A stretch of 64,000 nt of DNA. It comes from Ornithinibacter aureus (lineage in GTDB: Bacteria; Actinomycetota; Actinomycetes; Actinomycetales; Dermatophilaceae). The translations under genes were made by a program, and so were the position numbers. Below, one piece after another: positions 36,711-47,384 of the stretch. Below the pieces are notes generated by a model. That model had not been told where the DNA came from. It ran no database searches and saw only the letters and a list, made by a program, of their open reading frames with translations. The first letter of the stretch is position 1. Every line of letters starts with the position of its first letter. The stretch spans positions 3,105,623 through 3,169,622 of the forward strand of contig NZ_VMSB01000001.1 in NCBI RefSeq assembly GCF_009858245.1, given 5' to 3'.

Positions 36711-37162
36711 CTGAGCACGACTCACACGCACCCGCCGGGGCAGGTTCACCTGCCCCGGCGGTGCCGTCTGTGCACCCGGGCGGCACCTTCGGCGACCCGG
36801 GAGCGGATGCCGGGCGCGCGGCATCCGGCGACCTCGTCGCGCCCCCGGCCCGCACCGAGCTCGACCGCATCCGTCGACGGTGGGCCGAACTTCCGATCGC
36901 GGCAGCAGAGCAGCGGATGCCGGTGCTCCGCCACCTTCTCGCCGACCTCGCCCCCCGCACCGTCCCGCGACTTCTTGCACTCCAGCCACCTGAGCGCCCA
37001 CAGGCGGAGGTGGCTGGCGCGCAAGAAGTCGCGGAGGTGCCGGACCTGGGGCCCGCCGTCGTGGTCGACCAGCTCAGCGTGCTCGTCTGGGACGCCTACG
37101 CGCAGGGCAACGGCGACGGCATCCCCGAACTGCTCACCGCAGCCCGCCGAGCCCTGAGCTGA
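36707..37162 (+). CDS. Hypothetical protein with an embedded palindrome
   Basis: GTG 36707 overlaps the BI-1 gene stop. The 151-residue product has a Pro/Ala/Gly-rich N-terminal third (about 1-48), a helical middle (RTELDRIRRRWAELPIAAAE, QRMPVLRHLLADLAPR) and a C-terminal helix pair (VVVDQLSVLVWDAYAQGNG, IPELLTAARRALS). The last part resembles conserved actinobacterial proteins downstream of BI-1 genes, but I recognise no named family. Residues about 87-110 are coded by a long palindrome (36965-37034) that looks inserted without breaking the frame. It converges with the thiolase. Confidence 0.7.
   Translation: MTEHDSHAPAGAGSPAPAVPSVHPGGTFGDPGADAGRAASGDLVAPPARTELDRIRRRWAELPIAAAEQRMPVLRHLLADLAPRTVPRLLALQPPERPQAEVAGAQEVAEVPDLGPAVVVDQLSVLVWDAYAQGNGDGIPELLTAARRALS
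36965..37034. repeat. 70-nt two-tier palindrome within a coding sequence
   Basis: Outer arms CCGCGACTTCTTGC (36965-36978) and its exact complement (37021-37034) enclose inner arms CCAGCCACCT (36982-36991) and AGGTGGCTGG (37008-37017), separated by three unpaired bases on each side. It shares TGCAC-N2-CAGCCACCTG with the palindrome at 17082. Confidence 0.9.
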
Positions 37163-37171
37163 AACAGCCGG

Positions 37172-38395
37172 TCAGCTGAGGCGCTCGACGATGATCGCCA
37201 TGCCCTGGCCGCCGCCGACGCACATCGTCTCCAGGCCGAACTGGCCGTCGCGTGCCTGCAACCCGTTGATGAGCGTGGTCATGATGCGCGTGCCGGTCGA
37301 CCCGAACGGGTGACCCAGTGCGATCGCGCCGCCGTGCACGTTGAGCCGCTCGGGGTCCATGCCCAGGTCGTCGGCGCTGGGCAGCACCTGCGCCGCGAAC
37401 GCCTCGTTGATCTCGTAGAGGTCCATGTCACCGATGCTCATGCCCGCCCGGGCCAGCGCCTGACGCGACGCCTCGACCGGTCCGAGGCCCATGATCTCCG
37501 GCGAGAGCCCCGACACCCCGGTCGACACGATCCGCGCGAGCGGCGTCAGCCCCAGCTCACGCGCCCGGACATCGCTCATCACGACCACCCCGGAGGCCCC
37601 GTCGTTCAGCGGGCAGCAGTTGCCCGCCGTGACGGTGCCCTCCTCGCGGAACACCGGCTTCAGCCCCGACACTGCCTCCAGCGTCACCCCGGCCCGCGGC
37701 CCGTCGTCGGTCGAGACCACCGTGCCGTCGGGCATCGTCACCGGCAGGATCTCGCGGGCGAAGAACCCGTCGGCGATCGCCTGCTCGGCCCGGTTCTGGC
37801 TCAGCACGCCCCACTCGTCCTGGCGTGCCCGCGACACCCCGCGCGCGGTCGCGACGTTCTCCGCCGTCTGCCCCATCGAGAGGTAGATGTCGGGCAGCAT
37901 CCCGGCCTCACGCGGGTCGGTCCAGGTCGCGTTGGACGCCGCCATCTCGGCCGAGCGCGCAGCAGAATCGGCGAACAGGGGGTTCTGGGTGTCGGCGTCG
38001 CTGCCACCCGCACCCGCGAACGAGGTGTACTGCGAGACGCACTCGACCCCGCCGACCAAGAACGTGTCGCCCTCGCCGGCCTTGATCGCGTGGAAGGCCA
38101 TCCGCATCGTCTGGGTCGAGCTCGCGCAGAAGCGGTTGATCGTCGCGGCAGGCAGGTGGTCCATGCCCGCGAGCACCGCGATGACCCGCGCCATGTTCGA
38201 CCCGTGCCGTCCACTCGGGTCTGCGCAGCCCCAGTAGAGGTCGTCGATGGTGCTCGGGTCGAGACCCGGAAGCTTCGCCAGCACACCGTGCACCACCTGT
38301 GCCGACAGGTCGTCGGGGCGGATGTCCTTCAGCGAACCCTTGAACGCCCGGCCGATGGGGGTGCGGGCGGTGGCGACGATGACGGCCTCGGTCAC
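37172..38395 (-). CDS. Thiolase (acetyl-CoA C-acyltransferase)
   Basis: 407 residues. The enzyme cleaves 3-ketoacyl-CoA in beta-oxidation or condenses acetyl-CoA. The acyl-accepting Cys90 is in NRFCASSTQTM; the catalytic His is in GGAIALGHPFGSTG, and the second Cys in MCVGGGQGMA. NEAFAAQVL is also conserved. GTG 38395 has Shine-Dalgarno aaggag; a longer frame upstream is unrelated. A palindrome (38467-38488) upstream suggests TetR-type control. It may work with the dienoyl-CoA reductase-like protein at 43172. Confidence 0.92.
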   Translation of the reverse strand: MTEAVIVATARTPIGRAFKGSLKDIRPDDLSAQVVHGVLAKLPGLDPSTIDDLYWGCADPSGRHGSNMARVIAVLAGMDHLPAATINRFCASSTQTMRMAFHAIKAGEGDTFLVGGVECVSQYTSFAGAGGSDADTQNPLFADSAARSAEMAASNATWTDPREAGMLPDIYLSMGQTAENVATARGVSRARQDEWGVLSQNRAEQAIADGFFAREILPVTMPDGTVVSTDDGPRAGVTLEAVSGLKPVFREEGTVTAGNCCPLNDGASGVVVMSDVRARELGLTPLARIVSTGVSGLSPEIMGLGPVEASRQALARAGMSIGDMDLYEINEAFAAQVLPSADDLGMDPERLNVHGGAIALGHPFGSTGTRIMTTLINGLQARDGQFGLETMCVGGGQGMAIIVERLS

Positions 38396-38466
38396 GAGGG
38401 CTCCTTGGGGGTGGGACGCGCAGGCGTCGGGACGGGAGACGCGCGGGGGCGTCCGGCGAACGGCAT

Positions 38467-38488
38467 CCACTAAGCGCTTGCTCAGTGG
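38467..38488. promoter_or_regulatory. Candidate operator between thiolase and RidA genes
   Basis: CCACTAAGC-GCTT-GCTCAGTGG is a 22-bp inverted repeat with one mismatch, centred about 80 bp upstream of the thiolase start and 105 bp upstream of the RidA start. TetR-family regulators of fatty-acid genes bind similar palindromes; the regulator is not identified. Confidence 0.5.
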
Positions 38489-38581
38489 ATGCCGCAAGGG
38501 TAGCCGGGAGGTTCCCGCCCGAGGTGTCCCCGTGGTCACCATCACGCGGCGAACGGCTGCCGGCAGGGCCATGATGCAGGT

Positions 38582-38977
38582 ATGGACACCACGCGTAGCC
38601 GAGCATCATCAGGGTCGCCGTACGAGGGCAGCGTCGGGTTCTCCCGCGCCGTCCGCGTCGGTCAGCACATCGCGGTATCGGGCACCGCACCGATCAACGC
38701 GGACGGGCACGTCAGCATCGACGCCGGCTCGCAGGCCCGACGCTGCTGGGAGATCGCCCTCGGGGCTCTCGCAGAGCTCGGTGGGCGCCCGGAGCACGTC
38801 GTGCGCACCCGCCACTACATCACCGATGCGGATGCCGACGTCGTCGCGGCGATCTCCTCCGCCCACGGTGAGATCTTCGGCGACATCCGCCCGGCCAGCA
38901 CGGTGGTCGTCGTCGCCGGGCTGCTCGACCCGCGCTGGAAGGTCGAGATCGAACTCGACGCCATCGTCACCGACTGA
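38582..38977 (+). CDS. RidA (YjgF/UK114) family protein
   Basis: 131 residues. RidA proteins hydrolyse reactive enamine/imine intermediates, for example 2-aminoacrylate from PLP enzymes. Visible: FSRAVRVGQHIAVSGTAPIN, GSQARRCWEIALGALAELGG and the conserved Arg in DIRPASTVVVVAGLLDPRWKVEIE, which fits the substrate-binding site. Length is typical. It is divergent from the thiolase and close to cystathionine beta-synthase (2.3 kb), whose chemistry yields aminoacrylate. Confidence 0.88.
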   Translation: MDTTRSRASSGSPYEGSVGFSRAVRVGQHIAVSGTAPINADGHVSIDAGSQARRCWEIALGALAELGGRPEHVVRTRHYITDADADVVAAISSAHGEIFGDIRPASTVVVVAGLLDPRWKVEIELDAIVTD

Positions 38978-39020
38978 GCGCCCTCAGCTCGCTGAGCGTC
39001 ATCGAATCGGCGTCCCGGCG

Positions 39021-40172
39021 TCAGGCGTTCCCAGCACCCGTTGGTGACTGCGACGCCGGCGCGCCGAGGTCGGATGCCGTCGGCTCGCCCTCGGTCGCCG
39101 GGTCACCGTGGTCGATGGCCAGGTTCGACTCGATCTGGTTCGCCTGGATCTGGTCCGCCTCGACCGGGTCCTGCGGTGGTGGGACGGCGTCGTGGCGTCG
39201 GCGCAGCAGCACGGCCCAGCGGCCTCGGGGTCCGCGCGACTGCCCGGCGATCTCGGTGGGGGCGACTTCGGTGCCCGGCTCCTTGACGGCCTGGCCGGCG
39301 GCCACGGCGACGGGCCCGACACCCTCCCCGCGCCGCCTTTCGGGTGCCCGGTCCACGGTGTCGACGCCCCACACGCCCAGAGCAGCGCACACCGTCGGCA
39401 GCATCGCCGAGGCGACCCGGGCGTAGCCCGCGGCCGACGGATGGAAGCGGTCCTTGCTGAACATCTCGTGGGGGGAGCCCTCGAACTCCGGGCCGAGCAG
39501 GTCGGCGAGGGACACCGTGCGACCGCCGGCCTCGACGACCGCGACGGTCTGCGCGGCGGCGAGGTCTCGCGACCAGTGCTTCATCAGGGCCCGCAGTGGC
39601 TGGGCGATCGGTTGGACGGTGCCGAGGTCGGGGCAGGTGCCCACGACGACCTCGCTCCCCAGGGCGCGGATGCGCCGAACGGTCTGCTCCAGCGCCCGCA
39701 CCGAGGCCGAGCGCTCGATGCGATGGGTCACGTCGTTGGCGCCGATCATGATGACGACGACGTCCGGGCGCAGCACCTCCTCGAGGGCGTTGGCCAGCTG
39801 CCGCTCGAGGTCGCTGGACTCGGCTCCGACGACGGAGCGGTTGGTCAGCTGCACCCGGCGCCCGGTGAGGGCGGCGACGCCGTTGGCGATGATCGCACCG
39901 ACGGTCTCGTGCGGGGCGTCTGCGCCCAGGCCTGCTGCCGAGCTGTCTCCGAGCACGACGATGTCGAAGGGGCGGCCCGCGCCGGAGCCGTAGACGCCGT
40001 TGTCATCGGGGGAGGAGTCGAAGGGGCTGCCGATGACGCGCCGTGCCAGCGCGGCCTCGGCCTTGATCAGGCCCCAGCCGGCAGCACCGAGGGCGGCACC
40101 TGCCGCGGCGATCCCACCGCCGCCGTAGGCCGCGGTGGCGGCGATCTTGCGGGCTCGGCGTGCTCGTCCCAT
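39021..40172 (-). CDS. SGNH/GDSL hydrolase
   Basis: 383 residues. A single hydrophobic, Gly/Ala-rich segment near residues 14-36 could be a membrane anchor. The SGNH core follows: block I VVLGDSSAAGLGAD with nucleophile Ser77, block III MIGANDVTH with its Asn, and block V DRFHPSAAGYARVA with catalytic Asp and His. The last 110 residues are low-complexity (Pro, Gln, Ala, with QIQANQIESN). ATG 40172 is chosen as it has basic residues before the anchor. It is probably an extracytoplasmic esterase or lipase; substrate unknown. Confidence 0.85.
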   Translation of the reverse strand: MGRARRARKIAATAAYGGGGIAAAGAALGAAGWGLIKAEAALARRVIGSPFDSSPDDNGVYGSGAGRPFDIVVLGDSSAAGLGADAPHETVGAIIANGVAALTGRRVQLTNRSVVGAESSDLERQLANALEEVLRPDVVVIMIGANDVTHRIERSASVRALEQTVRRIRALGSEVVVGTCPDLGTVQPIAQPLRALMKHWSRDLAAAQTVAVVEAGGRTVSLADLLGPEFEGSPHEMFSKDRFHPSAAGYARVASAMLPTVCAALGVWGVDTVDRAPERRRGEGVGPVAVAAGQAVKEPGTEVAPTEIAGQSRGPRGRWAVLLRRRHDAVPPPQDPVEADQIQANQIESNLAIDHGDPATEGEPTASDLGAPASQSPTGAGNA

Positions 40173-40271
40173 CGGGTCCGGTCCTTCTGCGTGCGGCTGG
40201 TGCGGGCACTCACGGTAACCCCGCAACCGTGTGGGGAAATCCCGTTCGGCGCGAACGTGACCGACCCGACG

Positions 40272-41096
40272 TCAGTGTTTGCGGGCCTGCAGCGTATAGG
40301 TGAGCGGCATCCGCTCGGGGTGGTTCGTGAGACGCCACTCGTCGTGGGGGGCATCGCGCACCATCCGCCCGGGCAGGGCTTCCCACGGCACGCTGCGGTG
40401 CTCGACGAAGCCGGTGACCTCGAATCCTCGTCGCAGCAGGGCGGTCATGGTCTCGCCGATGCCGTGGTTCCAGGACAGCTGCTTGGTGTTGACGAACCGG
40501 TGGTCGCTCTCGACATAGGTTCCCTCCTCCTCGATGTCGAAGGGCTCGGGCGTCTCGAAGTACGCGTACCCGAGGGTGAGGACGTCGGGGTTCATGTCGT
40601 CGAACGCCCAGAGCATCGGGTGGCCTTCGCGCACGAAGAGCTGCCCGCCCGGCTCCAGCAGGTCGTCGACGACCCCGGCCCAGCGGTCGATGTCCGGCAG
40701 CCAGCACAGCGCCCCGATCCCCGTGTAGACCAGGTCGAAGCGCCGTCTGGCGATCGCCGCCGGTGCGGAGTAGGTGTCGGCCTCGACGTAGTCGATCTCG
40801 GCCCCGCACGCTGTCGCGAGCCGGCGGGCCTGGTCCAGCGAGGCGGGGGAGAGGTCGAGCCCGGTCATGTCTGCACCGAGGCGGGCCAGCGACAGCGTGT
40901 CGGTGCCGATGTGGCACTGCAGGTGGATGCCGCGCAGCCCGCTCACGTCGCCGAGCAGGGGCTGGTCGAAGCGCACCACGTCGCTGAGGTGCGTGGGATC
41001 GCTGATGAACCGGTCGAACCCGTAGTCGGCACTCGCGGCGTGCACCGCAGCCCGTTCGTCCCAGTTGGCGCGGTTGACGGCGAGGTAGTCCTCCAT
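40272..41096 (-). CDS. Class I SAM-dependent methyltransferase
   Basis: 274 residues. Motif I reads IHLQCHIGTDTLSLARLGADMTGLDLS: the usual GxGxG is replaced by QCHIGTD, which is normal for this actinobacterial subfamily. Then ASLDQARRLA, EADTYSAP and the post-motif FDLVYTGIGALCWLPDIDRWA, followed by LLEPGGQLFVREGHP. The substrate is unknown. It is divergent from cystathionine beta-synthase; the 171 bp between them carry three CGGCATCC octamers and the 50-nt palindrome. Confidence 0.87.
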   Translation of the reverse strand: MEDYLAVNRANWDERAAVHAASADYGFDRFISDPTHLSDVVRFDQPLLGDVSGLRGIHLQCHIGTDTLSLARLGADMTGLDLSPASLDQARRLATACGAEIDYVEADTYSAPAAIARRRFDLVYTGIGALCWLPDIDRWAGVVDDLLEPGGQLFVREGHPMLWAFDDMNPDVLTLGYAYFETPEPFDIEEEGTYVESDHRFVNTKQLSWNHGIGETMTALLRRGFEVTGFVEHRSVPWEALPGRMVRDAPHDEWRLTNHPERMPLTYTLQARKH

Positions 41097-41113
41097 CCCC
41101 CCATGGTCGCTCA

Positions 41114-41165
41114 CGGCATCCGGGAGGTGCGAGACGGCATCCGCGAACCCCGCCACACGGCATCC
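41114..41165 (+). repeat. Three phased CGGCATCCG octamers
   Basis: CGGCATCC occurs at 41114, 41135 and 41158, spaced 21 and 23 bp, about two helical turns each. They precede the 50-nt palindrome. This is the densest cluster of the octamer in the window. Confidence 0.9.
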
Positions 41166-41166
41166 G

Positions 41167-41216
41167 CGAACGTGGGTGAAGATCGCCGCCCAGCCGACGA
41201 TCATCACCCACGTTCG
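41167..41216 (+). promoter_or_regulatory. 50-nt palindromic element upstream of cystathionine beta-synthase (copy 1)
   Basis: The arms CGAACGTGGGTGA and TCACCCACGTTCG pair perfectly. After one A-A mismatch GATCG pairs with CGATC; the loop is C-rich. It ends 51 bp before the CBS start. A second copy at 47385 precedes cystathionine gamma-synthase at nearly the same distance, and ten further bases after the palindrome (GGCGAGGGCG) are also conserved there. Confidence 0.75.
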
Positions 41217-41267
41217 GGCGAGGGCGTGATGCGCGAGGGCGCCTGTGCCGCATGGGAGGATGAGCCG

Positions 41268-42644
41268 GTGAAGTATGCGGAGCACATCCTGGACCTCGTG
41301 GGCAACACGCCACTCGTCAAGCTGAACTCGGTCACCGACGGCATCGCCGCCACGGTGCTGGGCAAGGTCGAGTACCTCAACCCGGGCGGGTCCGTGAAGG
41401 ACCGGATCGCGCTCGCGATGGTCGAGGCGGCCGAGGCCTCCGGCGCCCTGAAGCCCGGTGGGGTCATCGTCGAGCCGACGTCCGGCAACACCGGCGTGGG
41501 GCTGGCACTGGTGGCGCAGCGCAAGGGGTACTCGTGCATCTTCGTGTGCCCGGACAAGGTCTCCGAGGACAAGCGCAACGTGCTCAAGGCCTACGGCGCG
41601 CAGGTCGTCGTCTGCCCCACCTCGGTGCCCCCGGAGCACCCCGACTCGTACTACTCCACGTCCGACCGGCTCGTGCGCGAGACCCCGGGGGCGTGGAAGC
41701 CCGACCAGTACTCCAACCCCAACGGCCCGCTGTCGCACTACGCGAGCACCGGCCCGGAGGTCTGGGCCGACACCGACGGCCGCATCACCCACTTCGTGAC
41801 CGGGGCGGGCACGGGCGGCACGATCTCGGGGGCGGGTCGCTACCTGCGCGAGGTCTCCGCCGATCGTGACGGCGGGCGCGTGCGCGTCGTGGCCGCGGAC
41901 CCGGAGGGCTCGGTCTACAGCGGCGGCACCGGTCGCCCCTACCTCGTCGAGGGTGTCGGCGAGGACTTCTGGCCCTCGGCCTACGACCCGGACCAGGTCG
42001 ACGAGGTCGTGGCGGTCACCGACGCCGAGTCCTTCGAGATGACCCGGCGCCTGGCTCGTGAGGAGGGCCTGCTCGTCGGCGGCTCCTGCGGCATGGCCGT
42101 CGTCGCCGCCCTGCGTGTCGCCAAGGACCTGCCGGCGGATGCCGTCGTCGTCGTCCTGCTGCCGGACTCCGGCCGCGGCTACCTGTCCAAGATCTTCAAC
42201 GACGACTGGATGGCCTCCTACGGGTTCATGCGCACGGGCGCCGAGCGCACCGTCGGCGACGTGCTGCACGGCAAGGTCGGCGACATCCCGGCGCTGGTGC
42301 ACACGCACCCCACAGAGACCCTGCGCGACGCGATCGAGATCCTGCGCGAGTACCACGTGTCGCAGATGCCGGTCGTCAACGCCGAGCCCCCGGTGATGTC
42401 CGGGGAGGTCGCCGGGTCGGTGTCTGAGCGGGCCCTGCTCGAGGCACTGTTCACCGGTCAGGCGCACCTGGCCGATCCGGTCGCCAAGCACATGAGCACC
42501 GGTCTGCCGCTGGTCGGTGCCGGTGAGCCCGTCGCCACGGCTCGTCACGAGCTCGAGAACTCGGATGCCGTGCTGGTCGTCGAGGACGGCAAGCCCGTCG
42601 GTGTTCTCACCCGCGCCGACCTGCTCTCCTTCCTGTCCGACTGA
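41268..42644 (+). CDS. cbs: Cystathionine beta-synthase
   Basis: The enzyme condenses serine and homocysteine to cystathionine in the cytosol with PLP. 458 residues. The PLP lysine is Lys44 in NPGGSVKDRIAL; the phosphate/substrate loops are PTSGNTGVGLA and GAGTGGTISGAGRYL. The C-terminal CBS-domain pair (about 335-458: VGDVLHGKVGDIPALVHTHP ... AVLVVEDGKPVGVLTRADLLSFLS) separates it from plain cysteine synthases. GTG 41268 has Shine-Dalgarno gggagga; a much longer open frame upstream is antisense shadow. The palindromic element upstream is shared with the gene at 47488. Confidence 0.95.
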   Translation: MKYAEHILDLVGNTPLVKLNSVTDGIAATVLGKVEYLNPGGSVKDRIALAMVEAAEASGALKPGGVIVEPTSGNTGVGLALVAQRKGYSCIFVCPDKVSEDKRNVLKAYGAQVVVCPTSVPPEHPDSYYSTSDRLVRETPGAWKPDQYSNPNGPLSHYASTGPEVWADTDGRITHFVTGAGTGGTISGAGRYLREVSADRDGGRVRVVAADPEGSVYSGGTGRPYLVEGVGEDFWPSAYDPDQVDEVVAVTDAESFEMTRRLAREEGLLVGGSCGMAVVAALRVAKDLPADAVVVVLLPDSGRGYLSKIFNDDWMASYGFMRTGAERTVGDVLHGKVGDIPALVHTHPTETLRDAIEILREYHVSQMPVVNAEPPVMSGEVAGSVSERALLEALFTGQAHLADPVAKHMSTGLPLVGAGEPVATARHELENSDAVLVVEDGKPVGVLTRADLLSFLSD

Positions 42645-42661
42645 CGCGCAGAGGGTCGTCG

Positions 42662-43156
42662 ATGGAGCCCGGTCGCCCTGAGTGGGAGAGCCCGGTCGAG
42701 AAGGCGATCCGCGAGGCCCAGGAGCGCGGCGAGTTCGACAACCTGCCCGGTGCCGGCAAGCCGCTGCCCGACTTCGGCGAGCGCGACGACCCGATGTGGT
42801 GGGTACGGCAGTACGCCCAGCGTGAGGGGCTCGACCTCTCCCTCGCCCTGCCGGCGCCCCTCCAGCTGCGCAAGGAGGCTGCCTCCTTCCCCCAGTCGCT
42901 GCTCGAGCTGCGCACCGAGGCGTCCGTGCGCGAGGTGCTCGAGGACTTCAACCGGCGGGTGCGGCACGAGCGGCTGCGGCCCCCCGAGCCCGGCATGCCC
43001 CAGCTGCTCGCCCCCACCGTGGACGTCGAGGACCTGGTGCGGCAGTGGCACGAGCTGCGAGCAGCCTCACAACCCGCAGAGGTTGACCCGCCGGTAACAT
43101 CGCAAGCGGCTCGACCCCGGAACCGGTGGTGGCGCCGCAGCCCCCGGCCCGAGTGA
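42662..43156 (+). CDS. DUF1992 (DnaJ-homologue subfamily C member 28-like) protein
   Basis: 164 residues. The conserved DUF1992 start is clear: WESPVEKAIREAQERGEFDNLPGAGKPLPDF (one domain, residues about 8-38), then MWWVRQYAQREGL and two amphipathic helices. The C-terminal 30 residues are Arg/Pro-rich. Eukaryotic relatives act in Golgi tethering; bacterial function is unknown. It lies 17 bp after cbs and 15 bp before the flavoprotein gene, so it is probably co-transcribed. Confidence 0.9.
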   Translation: MEPGRPEWESPVEKAIREAQERGEFDNLPGAGKPLPDFGERDDPMWWVRQYAQREGLDLSLALPAPLQLRKEAASFPQSLLELRTEASVREVLEDFNRRVRHERLRPPEPGMPQLLAPTVDVEDLVRQWHELRAASQPAEVDPPVTSQAARPRNRWWRRSPRPE

Positions 43157-45229
<2,073 letters not shown>

Positions 45230-45237
45230 CCGGGAGG

Positions 45238-46515
45238 TCAGGGGCGGACGCCGCCGCGCCCACCGCTGTGCTGGCCAGCGGTGACCGTGCCGAGTTCGGT
45301 TGCAGCACTGCTGGACCCACCGAGTGCGAGCCCACCCACCGTGGTTCCACCGGCCGTGCCTCCGGTCAGCACCGTGTAAGTCTCACCAGTGGTGATCGCC
45401 TCCGACGAGAAGATGACCGACGAGAACTCCTTGTCGGCCGTCCACGTCGCCACGACCTCGTCACCCGACGCGATCTGGACGACGGTGCCCGCCGCGTAGG
45501 CCGAGTCGAACGTCGCCGACACCCACCCCTGCTCGGACTCCGCGTCGGGGGCGACGGCCATGCCGGACGACCCGGCGGTCAGCAGGGTGCCGCCCGACAC
45601 GAGGAAGCTGCCGTCGACGTCAGCAGCGCCGTTGCCGTTGGTCGCCGGCCCGCTGACCACCACGGTGCCCCCAGTCATCGCCAGGTCGCCGTTGGAGTCC
45701 AGCCCGTCTCCCTCGGAGCTCAGGGTCGTGGTGCCACCGTTGATGGTCAGGATGAGCCCTGACGCGCCCGACGCGGCCGAATCGGCGCCCGGCGCGGCCC
45801 CCGGCGCGCCGCCCCCGGGGCCGCCCGAGGACCCGCTCCCGTCGGAGACGTTCACGGCGTCGTCGCTGCTCGTGATGTCGAGGGTGCCGCCGGCGATCGT
45901 GACGATCCTGGACTCCAGGCCCTCACCCGACTTCGTGACGGTGGTGTCGCCGCCACCGATCGTCGCGCTGACGTCACCGTGGATGCCGTCGCCCTCGGCG
46001 GCGATGGTGAGCGACCCACCGCCCACCACGGCATCCGAGGCGGCTGAGATGCCGTCGTCGCCCGCGGTGGCGCCGATCGACCCGCCGAGCACGGCGACAT
46101 TGCCGCGGTCGGGCTCCTCGACGTTGTCGGACTTCAGGGCGTCGCCGCCGGCCGTGATCGCCAGGGTGCCACCCTGGACTCGCACGTAGTTCTTACCCCG
46201 GATGCCGTCGTCGACGGCGTTGACGGTGACTCGGCCGGAGGTGATGACGAGCCCGTCCTGTCCGCCGATGCCGTCGTTGCTGTTGCCCTTGACCGTCAGT
46301 GCACCGTCACCGGCAATGGTGAGGTCGGCGGCGGAGTACAGCGCGGCGTTGGCCTCACCCTCACCTTCGCCGTACGACGAGCCGTCCGTCAGCGAGTTCG
46401 TCGTGCCGTCGGCCAGGACGATGACTGCTTCGTCGGCAGCGCTCACGGCCGGTGGGCCGCCCGCTGGCCTGCCGAGGAGTTGTGGGTCGCGACCCGCCAG
46501 CCGTAGCCACGGCAT
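45238..46515 (-). pseudogene. DUF4353 carbohydrate-binding-type protein, apparently 5'-truncated
   Basis: From about residue 25 on, the product is a repetitive right-handed beta-helix: SAADEAVIVLADGTTNSLTD, SAADLTIAGDGALTVKGN, GIGGQDGLVITSGRVTVNAVDDGIRGKNYV and further D-G-I repeats. This is the DUF4353 (Cthe_2159-like) family. Normal members have a lipoprotein signal and about 130 more residues before this point; here the first 24 residues (MPWLRLAGRDPQLLG) show no similarity and there is no signal peptide. A hairpin (46545-46600) and then msrA lie directly upstream, so the 5' part seems lost. A Gly/Ala/Pro linker near residue 235 is normal. Confidence 0.65.
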
Positions 46516-46544
46516 CCGGCGTGCCCCGGTTGCCCCGGCTTCAC

Positions 46545-46600
46545 CCGGGAACCTTCACCTCGACAGGACTTCCGTTGTGGTGTCAAGGTGAAGGTCCCGG
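46545..46600. repeat. Long imperfect inverted repeat at the 5' end of the DUF4353 gene
   Basis: Left arm 46545-46565 (CCGGGA, CCTTCACCT, GACA with one extra A and one mismatch) pairs with right arm 46581-46600 (TGTC, AGGTGAAGG, CCCGG). The 15-nt loop is GGACTTCCGTTGTGG. It lies between the truncated DUF4353 gene and the msrA stop at 46628, where it could terminate msrA. Confidence 0.8.
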
Positions 46601-46627
46601 CATCGGGCGGGAAAGTTGCGGCAGGCG

Positions 46628-47323
46628 TCAGGCCGGGGGCAGCACGTCCGTCTGGGCCGGCAGGTTGGCGACGCCCACGGGGCAGGTCAGCCCGTTGGGT
46701 CCGTGGTTGCAGTACCCGTTCGGGTTCTTGTGCAGGTACTGCTGGTGGTAGTCCTCGGCGTACCAGAACGGGCCGGCGACCGAGGCGGGCGCCAGCGTCG
46801 TCGTGATCTGCCCTCGTCCGGCTCGGGTCAGCACGTCCTGGAATGCCTCCCTGGTCGCGCGCGCCGCTGCCTCCTGACCGGGGGTCGACCAGTAGATCGC
46901 CGACCGATAGGCCGTGCCGATGTCGTTGCCCTGCCGGTTGCCCTGCGTCGGGTCGTGGTTCTCCCAGAACGCCTTGAGCAGCAGCTCGGGCGTGGTCACG
47001 GCCGGGTCGTAGGCGACGAGCACGGCCTCGGCGTGGCCGGTGCGACCGGTGCAGGTCTCCTCGTAGGTGGGGTTCGGCGTGTACCCACCCATGTAGCCGG
47101 CCGCGGTCGTCACGACCCCGGGGAGCTTCCAGAAGATCCGCTCGACACCCCAGAAGCAGCCCATGGCCACGTAGAGCACCTCGGTGCCGTCGGGCCACGG
47201 GCCCTCGAGCGGGGTGCCGAGCACCTCGTGGGTGGTCGGCACCGTGAAGGGGCGGTGCGCTCGGCCCGGGAGGGCCTCGTCGGCGGTGGGCAGGGTCGTC
47301 TTGGCGCGTGAACCGAAGATCAT
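46628..47323 (-). CDS. msrA: Peptide-methionine (S)-S-oxide reductase
   Basis: MsrA reduces methionine-S-sulfoxide in proteins. 231 residues. The catalytic Cys56 is in [40 protein letters not shown] and the active-site [12 protein letters not shown] follow. The C-terminal Cys pair (GYCNHGP, LTCPVG) holds the resolving cysteines. ATG 47323 has a strong Shine-Dalgarno (taggagg). The 22-residue N-terminal extension is usual in actinobacteria. It is divergent from cystathionine gamma-synthase. Confidence 0.95.
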   Translation of the reverse strand: MIFGSRAKTTLPTADEALPGRAHRPFTVPTTHEVLGTPLEGPWPDGTEVLYVAMGCFWGVERIFWKLPGVVTTAAGYMGGYTPNPTYEETCTGRTGHAEAVLVAYDPAVTTPELLLKAFWENHDPTQGNRQGNDIGTAYRSAIYWSTPGQEAAARATREAFQDVLTRAGRGQITTTLAPASVAGPFWYAEDYHQQYLHKNPNGYCNHGPNGLTCPVGVANLPAQTDVLPPA

Positions 47324-47384
47324 GTTCCTCCTAACGCGCGAACGTGCCCGAGTCATCCCCACGCCAGCCACGGCATCCCACAGT

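Noticed and set aside
41167-41267. SAM or S-adenosylhomocysteine riboswitch before cystathionine beta-synthase
   Set aside because: The conserved cores of the known classes are not visible, only a simple long hairpin; the sister copy lies upstream of a probably leaderless start.
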